DNA of 64,000 nucleotides, from assembly GCF_028649595.1 (NCBI RefSeq), contig NZ_JAQSLK010000001.1:434001-498000 (forward strand). Direction: 5' to 3'. Position 1 is the stretch's first letter; every line of letters starts with the position of its first letter. The DNA is from Campylobacter magnus (lineage in GTDB: Bacteria > Campylobacterota > Campylobacteria > Campylobacterales > Campylobacteraceae). A program made the translations under genes and the position numbers. Below are positions 35,373 through 44,300 of this stretch, one piece after another. The notes under the pieces are model-generated. The model was not told where the DNA came from, ran no database searches, and saw nothing but the letters and a program-made list of their open reading frames with translations.

Positions 35373-35512
35373 CGAAAAAATCTTTGAGCCAAGCTCTAAG
35401 CCAAGGGCTTCTAAAAGCCTGCTTAGCCCAGTATCTAAGTAAGAAAATGAGAAAATTTCTTTTAAAAATTCCCCAAAGCACCTAAAATATCTTTCATTTT
35501 TTATCCTTTTAA

Positions 35513-35530
35513 TTGATGTTTGTCTATATA
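35513..35530 (-). promoter_or_regulatory. Putative ArsR operator before the permease
   Basis: TTGATGTTTGTCTATATA differs by only two bases from TTGATATTTGTCTATGTA upstream of arsR. It lies about 15 bp before the permease ATG at 35497, a position suited to repression. Confidence 0.6.
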
Positions 35531-35608
35531 TTTTTGCCTTTTTAGAGCGTGAGTTTAGAGTTTTAATTCTACTTTTACCTTTTTAATTACGCTCTTTATG
35601 CTCGCAGT

Positions 35609-35884
35609 TTAAGGCGGACAAGAAATCGCATTTATGCTTTCTTTAAACTCTTTAAAACGCTCGCAGTTTATGTCGTAGTGCTGCCATTTGCCCTCTTTAA
35701 AAGCAAAGACCAAGCCGCACTCACACAAAATCTTCATATGATGAGATAGAGTAGGCTGCGTTACTTCAAGCTTTTCTAAAAGCTCGCAAGCGCAAAGTCT
35801 GCCCTTTGTTAGCATTTTTATTATATTTAGTCTGTTTGTGTCGCTTAGGGCTTTTGCGATTTGGGCTAGTTCTTCTATACTCAT
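35609..35884 (-). CDS. ArsR-family metalloregulator
   Basis: A 91-residue winged helix. LSDTNRLNIIKMLTKGRLCACELLEKL has paired cysteines (CAC) in the position of the ELCVC metal-sensing helix, and EVTQPTLSHHMKILCECGLV is the recognition helix. A C-terminal CPP may add a ligand. It represses until arsenic, antimony or another soft metal binds. The gene lies upstream of the permease on the same strand, and similar operator sequences precede both, so it should control both. The metal is inferred from family. Confidence 0.92.
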   Translation of the reverse strand: MSIEELAQIAKALSDTNRLNIIKMLTKGRLCACELLEKLEVTQPTLSHHMKILCECGLVFAFKEGKWQHYDINCERFKEFKESINAISCPP

Positions 35885-35893
35885 TTTTTACCT

Positions 35894-35949
35894 TATATTG
35901 ATATTTGTCTATGTATTGTAACAAATATATAGACACTTGTCAATATATT
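35894..35949 (-). promoter_or_regulatory. Two putative ArsR operator sites upstream of arsR
   Basis: Site A (35898-35915) TTGATATTTGTCTATGTA matches the site before the permease. Site B (35924-35949) is a 26-bp imperfect palindrome centred on GACACTTGTC, flanked by AATATAT and ATATATT. Together they suggest autoregulation. Confidence 0.6.
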
Positions 35950-36061
35950 CTATAAGGAATTCTAGAATTCCTAAGCAAATATCTTGGAATTCCAACTGGA
36001 ATTCTTAAAGAATTTAAGATTTATTTTGCTAGAATTTGTCAACTTCTTTTAAGGTATTAGA

Positions 36062-37453
36062 ATGATTAAAGTATTAAAAAATCTCGCATTTTGGGTCGTT
36101 TTAGCAATAGCACTTGGTATTTTTGTAGGATATGCTTTTCCCCAAATTGGCACCCTTAGCAAGTTTGGGATTGATTATTTTATAATGATTTTAAAGTGGA
36201 TGGTAGGACCAATTATCTTTCTTACTATTATCTCAGGCATTGTGTGTTTAGAAAGCCTAAGAGACCTTGGCAGCATAGGTTTAAAAGGCTTTATTTACTT
36301 TGAAGTAGTTAGCACGGCAGCTTTGGCTGTGGGTATCTTTGGCTCGCTGGCGCTTGCCCCTGGTGTGGGTATGCACTTAGATCCTAGTTCATTTGATGCT
36401 AGTAGCGTGGAGAAGTTCTCAGCTAACTCAAAAGATGTAGGCTCAGTCTGGGCGATACTAGCAGGCGCTGTGCCAAAAACTCCACTTTTGCCCTATGATG
36501 ATTTAAGCACGCTTAGTGGCTTTGGCTTGGTGCTTGGGGTGATTAAAAACGCTCTTTTAGCCCTAAGTATCGTTATAACGCCATTTATTAAAGCAAATAC
36601 GCTTCAAGTGCTTTTTATGGCGTTAATTTCAGCTATTGCGCTAAGTTTTGCGCCAAAGAAAATCAAAGATTTGTTCATAAAGCCGATTCAAAAGGCTCAG
36701 CACTGGGTGCTAAAAGCCCTTAGCATATTTATGTGGCTAAGTCCATTAGCGGCGTATTGTGCGATAGCGTATCTTATCGGCAAGTTTGGGATTGAGAGTC
36801 TCATAGGTATGCTAAGCCTGCTAGCAACTATGCTAATTTCGTCTTTGGTGTTTATTTTTGTGATACTTGGCGTGATTTGCTACTTAGCTAAGGTAAATAT
36901 ATTTAAGTTCATGCGCTTTATCGCAAAAGAAGTGTTGGTTGTGTTTGCTACAAGTTCTAGCGAAGTAGCCCTTGCGCCACTTATGAAAAAGTTAGAGAGC
37001 GCAGGAATTCACAAAGGCTGTGTCGGCGTAATAATACCTTTTGGCTACTCTTTTAACCTAGATTGTACAAATATTTATCTATCATCTTGCGTGATATTTT
37101 TGGCTCAAGCTTTTGACATTGAGCTTAGTTTTTCGCATTTGCTTAGCATTTTGCTGATTTTAATGGTTACTAGCAAAGGTGCTGTGGGCGTGACAGGCTC
37201 AGGCTTTGTGGTGCTAGCTGGAACGCTTGGTTCTATGCACGATGTCATACCTGTGGTAACTGTGGCAGTGCTGCTTGGGGTTGATAAGTTTATGAGTGAA
37301 ATACGCGCGGTAGGAAACCTGTGCGGAAACGCAGTAGCCTGCCTAATCGTAGGAATCTGGGATAAAAAGATTGATAAAGATAAGTTTAACTACGCTATAA
37401 ATCACCCTAGTGAGTTTGACTTTGAGAAACTTGAAGCAAAAGAAAAAGCGTAG
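36062..37453 (+). CDS. DAACS-family dicarboxylate/amino-acid symporter
   Basis: A 463-residue membrane protein with about eight helices and two hairpins. ATSSSEVALAPLMKKLESAGI is hairpin 1 with the SSS motif, PFGYSFNLDCTNIYLSS is the helix 7 cation/substrate motif (normally NLDGT), and SKGAVGVTGSGFVVLAGTL is hairpin 2. Such carriers import glutamate, aspartate or C4-dicarboxylates with sodium or protons, suited to an amino-acid-using Campylobacter. The substitution of Cys for Gly in NLDCT is a small oddity. The ATG follows TTTTAAGGTATTAG. It appears monocistronic. Confidence 0.92.
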   Translation: MIKVLKNLAFWVVLAIALGIFVGYAFPQIGTLSKFGIDYFIMILKWMVGPIIFLTIISGIVCLESLRDLGSIGLKGFIYFEVVSTAALAVGIFGSLALAPGVGMHLDPSSFDASSVEKFSANSKDVGSVWAILAGAVPKTPLLPYDDLSTLSGFGLVLGVIKNALLALSIVITPFIKANTLQVLFMALISAIALSFAPKKIKDLFIKPIQKAQHWVLKALSIFMWLSPLAAYCAIAYLIGKFGIESLIGMLSLLATMLISSLVFIFVILGVICYLAKVNIFKFMRFIAKEVLVVFATSSSEVALAPLMKKLESAGIHKGCVGVIIPFGYSFNLDCTNIYLSSCVIFLAQAFDIELSFSHLLSILLILMVTSKGAVGVTGSGFVVLAGTLGSMHDVIPVVTVAVLLGVDKFMSEIRAVGNLCGNAVACLIVGIWDKKIDKDKFNYAINHPSEFDFEKLEAKEKA

Positions 37454-37459
37454 TTTGCT

Positions 37460-37580
37460 AAGGGAATTCTAGAATTCCTAGGATAAAATCTAGAATTCCT
37501 AAAATAAAATCTAGAATTCCTAAAATAAAATCTAGAATTCTTTGACTAAATTCTAGAATTCCTTAGAAAAAATTACTAAA
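37460..37580. repeat. Tandem repeat array after the symporter gene
   Basis: A 20-bp unit, CCTAAAATAAAATCTAGAATT, occurs in three near-identical tandem copies (37490-37540), flanked by full GGAATTCTAGAATTCCTAGG and single half-sites. It ends immediately before the MerR-type promoter. Confidence 0.88.
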
Positions 37581-37585
37581 ATTCC

Positions 37586-37616
37586 TTGACTTACACTTGG
37601 TGTAATGTTTTATAAT
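37586..37616 (+). promoter_or_regulatory. MerR-type promoter and operator, copy 1
   Basis: TTGACT (-35) and TATAAT (-10) are separated by 19 bp, the overlong spacing that MerR activators correct. The perfect dyad TTACAC-TTG-GTGTAA (37591-37605) fills the spacer. A 37-bp block including it is identical to 44508-44544. Confidence 0.9.
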
Positions 37617-37646
37617 TTTTGCTAAACTTTTAAAAAAGGAAGCAAA

Positions 37647-37754
37647 ATGAAAAAAACTATTTTAACTCTTGGCATTACCGCAGCGGCTGCGGCTTTTTGG
37701 CTAGAAAAAGTAAGCAACGAAGAGTATGAAAATGCCTTAAAGGAACTTCAATGA
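37647..37754 (+). CDS. 35-residue single-helix protein in the MerR operon
   Basis: MKKTILTLGITAAAAAFWLE, then KVSNEEYENALKELQ. A hydrophobic N-terminal helix is followed by an acidic tail; it could be membrane-anchored or secreted. AAAAAAGGA precedes the ATG by seven bases. Its stop overlaps the next start (ATGA), strong evidence that it is translated. It is the first gene after the MerR-type promoter. The family is unknown. Confidence 0.72.
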   Translation: MKKTILTLGITAAAAAFWLEKVSNEEYENALKELQ

Positions 37755-38476
37755 AAAAGATTTTAGCTGTTTTTGCGGTGTTTGGGGGGGGTGTTTTGAT
37801 GAGTGCAAATATAGAGGATAACACGCTTAAAGCGATATTTGAAAACTTTGAGAAAAGTAGCAAAAATGATAGCATAAAAGCTGGCCTAAGTCCTAGGCAG
37901 ATTGAGCTTAGTAATCTAGCTATGATAATAGCATCGGGTTCGCTTAGGCTATGGCAAGAAAGGGTAGAAAAAAGCGAGTTAAAAGCTGATGAGATAATGG
38001 AGCTTTTACGCCAAAGCACGGCTTATCTTGGTATGGCTAGGATTAGGGAATTTATCTTTGTTACAAGTGAAATTTATAAGCGTAAAGGGGTTAAAATCAC
38101 AGATTTTGCCCTAGATAGTGATGAAAATAGACTTAAAAATGGGCAAAATTTACAAATAGAGCTTTTTGGCAGTGCTACTACGCAGAGTATGAGTGGCGAC
38201 TACGCACAAATCGGCAGGTATTTAAGCCAAAATTGCTTTGGGGATTATTACACTAGAACTGAGATTTTAAGCCTAGACGAGCGTGAGATTATCACATTTT
38301 TCTTTTTGGCTGCGCAGGGCGATACCTCAGCACAGATGAAAGCTCACGCAAAAGCTATTTTTCTTCAAGGCTTAAACAAAGAAAAATTAATCGCCCTAAT
38401 CAACGCAAATATCGCTCTTATAGGCTATCCACGCTCACTAAATGCCACCGCTGCTGTAATAGAGGCTAGCAAATAA
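37751..38476 (+). CDS. Carboxymuconolactone-decarboxylase-like protein with signal peptide
   Basis: A 241-residue protein. MKKILAVFAVFGGGVLMSAN is a probable signal peptide. Two CMD-like helical domains follow (LSPRQIELSNLAMIIASG..., about 45-105, and LSLDEREIITFFFLAAQGDT..., about 160-235). No AhpD-type CxxC is present, so it is closer to the gamma-CMD group, and no reaction can be assigned. Such proteins often accompany AdhR-type MerR regulators in electrophile responses. It is coupled to the small gene upstream and to the regulator downstream (TAATG overlap). Confidence 0.8.
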   Translation: MKKILAVFAVFGGGVLMSANIEDNTLKAIFENFEKSSKNDSIKAGLSPRQIELSNLAMIIASGSLRLWQERVEKSELKADEIMELLRQSTAYLGMARIREFIFVTSEIYKRKGVKITDFALDSDENRLKNGQNLQIELFGSATTQSMSGDYAQIGRYLSQNCFGDYYTRTEILSLDEREIITFFFLAAQGDTSAQMKAHAKAIFLQGLNKEKLIALINANIALIGYPRSLNATAAVIEASK

Positions 38477-38877
38477 TGGCATACACAATCATAGAAGTCT
38501 CACAAAAAACAGGCGTAAGCCCACGCACTTTGCGTTATTGGTGTGATAATGGGCTTTTTCCTTTGGTTGAGCATAGCCCCAGTGGCATTAGGTATTTTAG
38601 CAAAAGCGATATAGAGTGGGTAGAATGGGTTGTGCGTTTTCGTAAAATGGGTATGAGCGTTAAACGCCTTAGAGAGTATATAAATTTAGCTATCAAAGGC
38701 GATAGCACACTAGAAATTCGCCTAGTGATGATAAAAGAAGAAAAAAGTAGAATTTTAAATGAGCTTGATGAGATAAAAGGTGCGCTTGATTGTGTGGATA
38801 AAAAAATTGAGTTCTACGAAACTGCCATAAAAGCCAAAAGCGACCCACACGCCAAAGGTGGCAAACAATGCGAGTGA
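38476..38877 (+). CDS. MerR-family regulator (AdhR/NmlR-like)
   Basis: A 133-residue protein. The N-terminal winged helix (YTIIEVSQKTGVSPRTLRYWCDNGLFP, about 3-28) is followed by a dimerisation coiled coil (KEEKSRILNELDEIKGALDCVDKKIEFYE). It has cysteines near 23 and 104 but no metal-binding C-terminal loop, which fits the aldehyde/thiol-sensing subgroup. It should bind the identical dyads at 37591-37605 and 44515-44529 and so activate its own operon and the alcohol dehydrogenase operon. The sensed chemical is not known. Confidence 0.9.
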   Translation: MAYTIIEVSQKTGVSPRTLRYWCDNGLFPLVEHSPSGIRYFSKSDIEWVEWVVRFRKMGMSVKRLREYINLAIKGDSTLEIRLVMIKEEKSRILNELDEIKGALDCVDKKIEFYETAIKAKSDPHAKGGKQCE

Positions 38878-39275
38878 TTTTATCGCTTTTTTGTCTTTTT
38901 AGCTTTGTTTTAGGAGAGAAAATGGAGATTTTTGTTATCATAAATGAGCAAAAGTTAAAGGCTGTTTTGGCTGAAAATAGCCGGGCTTTGGCTCTATATA
39001 AAGAGCTAGAAAAAGGTGATATCATCATAAATGCTAGTGATTATGGTGGCTTTGAAAAAAGCGGCAAACTTCCATCGCCATTGCCACGAAATGATGAGCA
39101 AATCACAATGCAGCCTTGCGATATAATTCTTTATAGCGGTCAAACTTTCGTATTAGCCTACGATACAAACTCATGGCTCTTAACTCGCCTTGGCAAATTA
39201 GATGGCATAGGCAAAGATGAGCTAAAAAAGCTGCTAGGCACAGGTGATGCAAAAATAAGGCTATCTGTAAGATAA
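38868..39275 (+). CDS. Secreted cyclophilin-like fold protein
   Basis: A 135-residue protein. MRVILSLFCLFSFVLGEK is a short signal peptide. The rest matches the small cyclophilin-like (DUF369-type) family: INASDYGGFEKSGKLPSPLPRNDEQITMQPCDIILYSG..., then W LLTRLGKLDGI. These are not active prolyl isomerases as far as known. The gene overlaps the MerR gene by 10 bp, so it belongs to the operon. It ends 17 bp before the convergent rlo genes. Confidence 0.85.
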   Translation: MRVILSLFCLFSFVLGEKMEIFVIINEQKLKAVLAENSRALALYKELEKGDIIINASDYGGFEKSGKLPSPLPRNDEQITMQPCDIILYSGQTFVLAYDTNSWLLTRLGKLDGIGKDELKKLLGTGDAKIRLSVR

Positions 39276-39292
39276 AAGCCTTTTATAGTCTT

Positions 39293-39994
39293 TTAGCGAA
39301 TTCTAGAATTCGTTAAAAGATTTTTAAATATTAGCTTTTTGCTTAATTCTTGCATTTTTTCCACTATTAAATTAACATTTGTAAATGTAAGATTTTGCTT
39401 ACAAATTTTTCTTAAAAACTCTATTTCTGTATCGTATTCCAAAACATTTTTACAATACTCTTGAAGTTTTTTAGCATTACTGATTGCCAAGTTTATATTT
39501 TTATCATTTAAAAATTCCGTATAATCACCTGGTTCTTTATCATAATTATTTATACTAGGAATCTTTACTAGCCTATTTTTGATTTCATCAAACGAAGAAA
39601 AAATGTGAGTTGTGTATTCAAAATGTAGCAAATACCAAATCTCGAAGCACACACTTGATAAAATAGCATTAAAGCTCTTTGCTTTTATCATATCAAGCGC
39701 ATTATCTATATCTTTGTGCTCATCTCTATCAAAAACACAATAAATAATAGAATTTTTCGCATCTAACTTATATTCTCTTTGCTTTTCCATAGCTACTCTT
39801 ACCACACTACTTGGACTAGGTTTTGTATTTTTTGGGATTATAATATTTGATAAATGATATTTTTCCTTTAATTTATTAAAATAATTTGGCTCTGTCTTTT
39901 GACCTTCACAAATTATAAGAACTGTGGTTTTTTCTTCCAATTGCTTTGAGATTCTTTTTGTAGGCATGGCCCTTGTTCTTGCATTTCCTTCCAT
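39293..39994 (-). CDS. RloB-like protein (TOPRIM-type nuclease candidate)
   Basis: A 233-residue protein. VLIICEGQKTEPNYF near residue 30 and YCVFDRDEHKDIDNA near 88 give the Glu and DxD acids of a TOPRIM-like site, the RloB pattern. FEIWYLLHFEYTTHIFSS near 135 is also characteristic. With an AAA15 ATPase, such proteins form AbiL-like abortive-infection systems. It lies 11 bp after the RloA-like gene. Its sequence is more AT-rich than its neighbours and nearly free of the genome repeat, except one copy at its 3' end, which suggests recent arrival. Confidence 0.88.
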   Translation of the reverse strand: MEGNARTRAMPTKRISKQLEEKTTVLIICEGQKTEPNYFNKLKEKYHLSNIIIPKNTKPSPSSVVRVAMEKQREYKLDAKNSIIYCVFDRDEHKDIDNALDMIKAKSFNAILSSVCFEIWYLLHFEYTTHIFSSFDEIKNRLVKIPSINNYDKEPGDYTEFLNDKNINLAISNAKKLQEYCKNVLEYDTEIEFLRKICKQNLTFTNVNLIVEKMQELSKKLIFKNLLTNSRIR

Positions 39995-40005
39995 GATTCA
40001 TAGCC

Positions 40006-41247
40006 TTAATATACAAAATTTGTTATATTTGGAATTCCACCATATCTGCCAAGCAAATAATTTAATTCCCAATTATCATTTGTTGTTTTAAAATCAAATA
40101 ACGAATATAATTTTGTAGCCTTATTTTGTTTTTCACAAAAATATATTTGATCTTTTCTAAAAATATTTTTATTAAGAAGATTTGTATTATGCGTAGTGAA
40201 AATAAGCTGTGCGCAACTTTCATTTTTTACTTCTTGGCTATTAAACATATCTACTATAAATTGTGCTATCTTTGGGTGTAGATGTGCTTCAAGCTCATCA
40301 ATTACTACTATATAATTATTTTCCATGGCATCTATAAATGGGCCGATAAGCTTTAAAAATTCTTGCGTTCCATCTGATTCACTTTCTAGCGGGAAAGATT
40401 TTATGGTTTTATTATCTTGCTTAAAGTGATTAGTTCTAGCAATTAACTCAATCAGGTTATTTTCTATTTCTGTATTATGCTCTTCGTCTTTGTATTTTTG
40501 AGTATTTATTCTTTTTTCCTTTATAGTCATGTCATATATATCTAAATCTGCCACTTGTAAAAACTTATTTATTTTATCTTTATATTCATCGTTTTTATAT
40601 TTGGTTAAAGTAAATAATTCACCATCGCTATATTTAGATTTAGCGTTGGCAATTTTTAAATTATCTTTTATGTAGTTATAAATATCTAAAAATTTTTTAC
40701 CGTTTAATAAGACAGAAACAGATAAGAATAAAGCATTGTTTCTCGTAAATTTTTTCTTATCTTCTATTTCTTCTAAGCACTCTTTATCTTCGCTACTCCA
40801 TGCATAATCGCCTTTTCCCTTATTATATATTCTTTCAAACAAAATTTTATTTTTATTTCTTGTATTTTTTAAAAGCCATTCTTCAAAAATCATTTCTTTT
40901 GTAGTGCTAAAACCATACTGATACATAGTATTATCAATAGAAAAAGTTATCTCAAACCTACTTGGCTCATTATCATCATCACCAAGCAAAAAAGGAGTGA
41001 TATATAAAACACCATCTCTTTGTATATCGGAAATGACGATCTTGTGCATAACAAACATTGCTTTTATTATATTAGACTTTCCAGCAGCATTAGCCCCATA
41101 TATAGCCACGCTTTTTAATAATCTTGGCACCATTCTATTTGTTTTTACCGTATTGTCTATTTTTACCATACTACTGCTAGCTATACAGCTTAACACCTGC
41201 TCATCTTGAATAGATAGAAAGTTTTTTACTCTAAATTCAATCAGCAT
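40006..41247 (-). CDS. RloA-like AAA15 ATPase
   Basis: A 413-residue ATPase. IEFRVKNFLSIQDEQVLS is the AAA15/OLD-like start, GANAAGKSNIIKAM near residue 55 is Walker A, YIVVIDELEAHLHPKIAQF near 310 is Walker B with the D-loop, and LIFTTHNTNLL near 350 gives the H motif. It pairs with the RloB-like protein: the ATPase probably senses infection and licenses the nuclease. The name rlo comes from genes linked to C. jejuni restriction loci. AT-rich and repeat-poor. Confidence 0.9.
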   Translation of the reverse strand: MLIEFRVKNFLSIQDEQVLSCIASSSMVKIDNTVKTNRMVPRLLKSVAIYGANAAGKSNIIKAMFVMHKIVISDIQRDGVLYITPFLLGDDDNEPSRFEITFSIDNTMYQYGFSTTKEMIFEEWLLKNTRNKNKILFERIYNKGKGDYAWSSEDKECLEEIEDKKKFTRNNALFLSVSVLLNGKKFLDIYNYIKDNLKIANAKSKYSDGELFTLTKYKNDEYKDKINKFLQVADLDIYDMTIKEKRINTQKYKDEEHNTEIENNLIELIARTNHFKQDNKTIKSFPLESESDGTQEFLKLIGPFIDAMENNYIVVIDELEAHLHPKIAQFIVDMFNSQEVKNESCAQLIFTTHNTNLLNKNIFRKDQIYFCEKQNKATKLYSLFDFKTTNDNWELNYLLGRYGGIPNITNFVY

Positions 41248-41367
41248 ATTTCACTTCCAAAAAATTTTAAATTATACTCGCGGATTATAGCCACAAAAAA
41301 TAAATTTTTTAATGTTTTAAACATTAAAAAATACCAAAAAGTAAAACAAAAGCAAATTTTAGAATTC

Positions 41368-44300
41368 CTAGCTGTTTTCTACTGCTTTTATTTCATCATC
41401 ACTTAGGTTGTAGAGTTTATAGACAGCTGTGTTTATGCGCTCGTCTGTGGCTTTTAGCTGTGAGTTTAGCTCTGCACATTTTGCCTTAAAGCTCTCAAAA
41501 AACTCCAGCACTTCGCCCTGCTCGCTTAGGGGCACTTTTATTTTGCTGATTTTTAAGAATTCTTTAAAGTCTAGTTTGTAAAACTCGCTTAAAGCACTTG
41601 GGATTTTTTCTACATTGTAATTTGCCTTTAAAAGCGTCCAAAAATTATTTGTAAGCTTGGCAAACTGAGCGTTTAAATCAATCATAATATCTGCTAAGTC
41701 TGCTAATTCTTTTTGGAATTCCAAAGATATATTTGGAATTCCAAAATTTTCAAAATAAACTTTGCGGATTTCTCTACCATCTACACCAAGTTCTGGGCAA
41801 TTTGATTTTATCCATAATTTAGCAAGTTTTGAGTTTAAAATAGCTACTAAAAACTTTAATGAAATATTTTCATCTTTTGCTGTTAGAATAAAACTTTTAT
41901 CATTTGTGAAATATCCATTTTCATCATAAGAAAAAGGATAAAATGCTGTCATATTTGGATAAACAATTTTTGGTTTAGAGAATTCTTTTAAATAAACACA
42001 ATTTCTTAAATTATAAGGTGTAATGCCTTTGTCGCCACGCTTTTCTAGTTTGTCGTAAAACTGCGATAAATGCTCTTTTATAGCTGGATAATCATCTATA
42101 TTTATAGGTTCTAAATTTTCACTTTTTAAGCCATTGTGAGTGTTTATCATATAAAGCTCAAAACTAGAATTCCAAGCCTTTATATCGCGCCCTCGCAAAA
42201 GTGGCTTTATAAGCTCTGCGCTTTTGGCATCTTTTTTGATAAGCTCGTTTTTTGTATTTTCATCAATGTAAAAAGCATCGTTAAAACCCGTTAGAATTCC
42301 ACGATAAATTTCAATAGGCAAAGATTTCAAAGGTGTAAAAGTATCAATTTTAGCTAGAATTCCAGCTGTTGCGTTGCTCTCAAAAGTCCAAGCAGAATTT
42401 GAGAATTCCTTAAAACTAGAATTCTGCTTTACATAATTTTCTAAATCACTTGTGATTTCTTTACAAGCGCAAATTTGAGTTTGCTTTTCGTAAGGTTCTT
42501 TGCGTAAAATTAGAATTTGCGGGTCTACTACAGCATCAGCAAAAACTTTAACCCCAGCAAAATCAATAAGCAAAAGCGGATTTGTATAAGAAATAAAAAA
42601 TCGTCTTAAACCTTCACCATATTTGGCTTTTAGCCACTTATTTGAAGCGATAAAGCCTAAAAATCCGTGATTTTTCAGCAGTTTTGTGCCTTGCTCGTAA
42701 AATAAACAATACAAATCAGCTGATTTATTATAGCTAGCAAAGCCACATTTGCTATAAACTTCGCTCATTTGCCCCATACTTTGTAGCTGGACATACGGCG
42801 GATTGCCTACGATGATGTCAAAGCCACCATTTTCAAATACTTCTGGGAATTCCTTTTGCCAGTCAAATAGCTCGGTTATTAGTGAGTTGCCACATTTTAT
42901 CTTGCCACTTAGGGTGCTTAGTTTGGTGCCTTTTTTCGCTGTGTTTAGCCAAAGTGAGAGCTTGGCGATTTCTACGCTCTCGCCGTTTATATCCACGCCG
43001 TAGATGTTGTTTTCTAGGATTTTGTCATCATAGTAGCTAAAATCAAGCTGTGAGCCATAAAGGGCGTTTTCTAGCTCATCTAGCAAGGCGTGCTGGGTTT
43101 TTAGATATTTTAGCGTGGCGTTTAGAAAGGCGCCTGACCCACAAGCTGGGTCGCAGATTTTAAGCCCTAGCAAATACTCTCTGTAAGCTTGTAGGGTTTT
43201 GATTTTATCTTCTTTTTTGCTTTTGGTGCTTTTGGTGAAGTTTTCGTTTATGCCAAGTTCTGCTTTTTTGCTCTCGCAGAGTGTGCCAAGAGTGCTTTCT
43301 ACTATGTATTTGGTGATGTAGGCTGGGGTGTAGAAAACTCCGTCTTTTTTGCGTTTGTTTTGTTCTTTTATGCCTGTTAGTTCGTTTTTTTTGCTCTCTA
43401 TCTCGCTAATGCTGTGTTCGAAAATATGTCCCAAAATATCCACACTAACATCGCTATCAAAGTCGTAGTTTGCGATTTTTTGGCAATGGAATTCTAGAAT
43501 TTCATCGCTGATTTTCAGGCGGTCTAGCAGCTCATCGCTTTTGAAAAGTCCGCCGTTATAAGCAAAAATATCCATACTCTCATCGCCACTATCAATCCAG
43601 CCAAAATACTGCTTTATAAGGTCATAAAGTGGGATTTGGATGTGAATTTCTTTTGCTTTTTTGAAACGCTCGATTATGCCTAGCATTGAGTTTGGTGGCA
43701 AAAGTCCTTTGTCTTCGCAAAAGAAAATAAACAAAAATCTATCAAGCAATTTTTGGCTTTTTGAGAATAATTCTAGCTCGTCAGTGTCTTTGTTTTGCTC
43801 GCAAAGGTTGGCAAAAAGAGCGTTTTTAAACTCTGTGTAGTCTTTGTAAAGGGCTTTTGTGATTTGTTCTTCACGGCTTAGGCTGAGTTCTTTGATTTTG
43901 GCTGGGATATCGGCTGTGATCTGCGCTAGGGCTAAAAGCGTGTAAAGCTCGCAAAAGCCCTTAAAATCAAGCGTAAAAAGGTGGAATTCCACAAAATCAG
44001 TCGCATCATCAATGTAAAAGCGTAGTTTTTCAAAGTTCGAGATAACTACATAGCGACAGCCTGCGTTGTGGGCTTTGTAGCCTAGGGCTTGGTTTTCTAT
44101 TTTGGCAAGGTCGGTTGTGTCTGTACCTTTTAGTTCTATTACGCATTTTACTTTGCTATCAATGATGATTGCGCCATCTGCTTTGCGTGCGTCTTTTTTG
44201 TCTGCGCTTTCGTTGCGCTTTTCGGTTATTAGGTTGTAGTTTGGTTCTGGATTTATCGTATATCCTAGGATATTTACAAAAATATCACGCAAAAAGCCCT

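Noticed and set aside
35471-35474. Phase-variable homopolymer in the permease
   Set aside because: Campylobacter phase-variable tracts are normally eight or more G residues; four is too short. It was kept as a simple frameshift.
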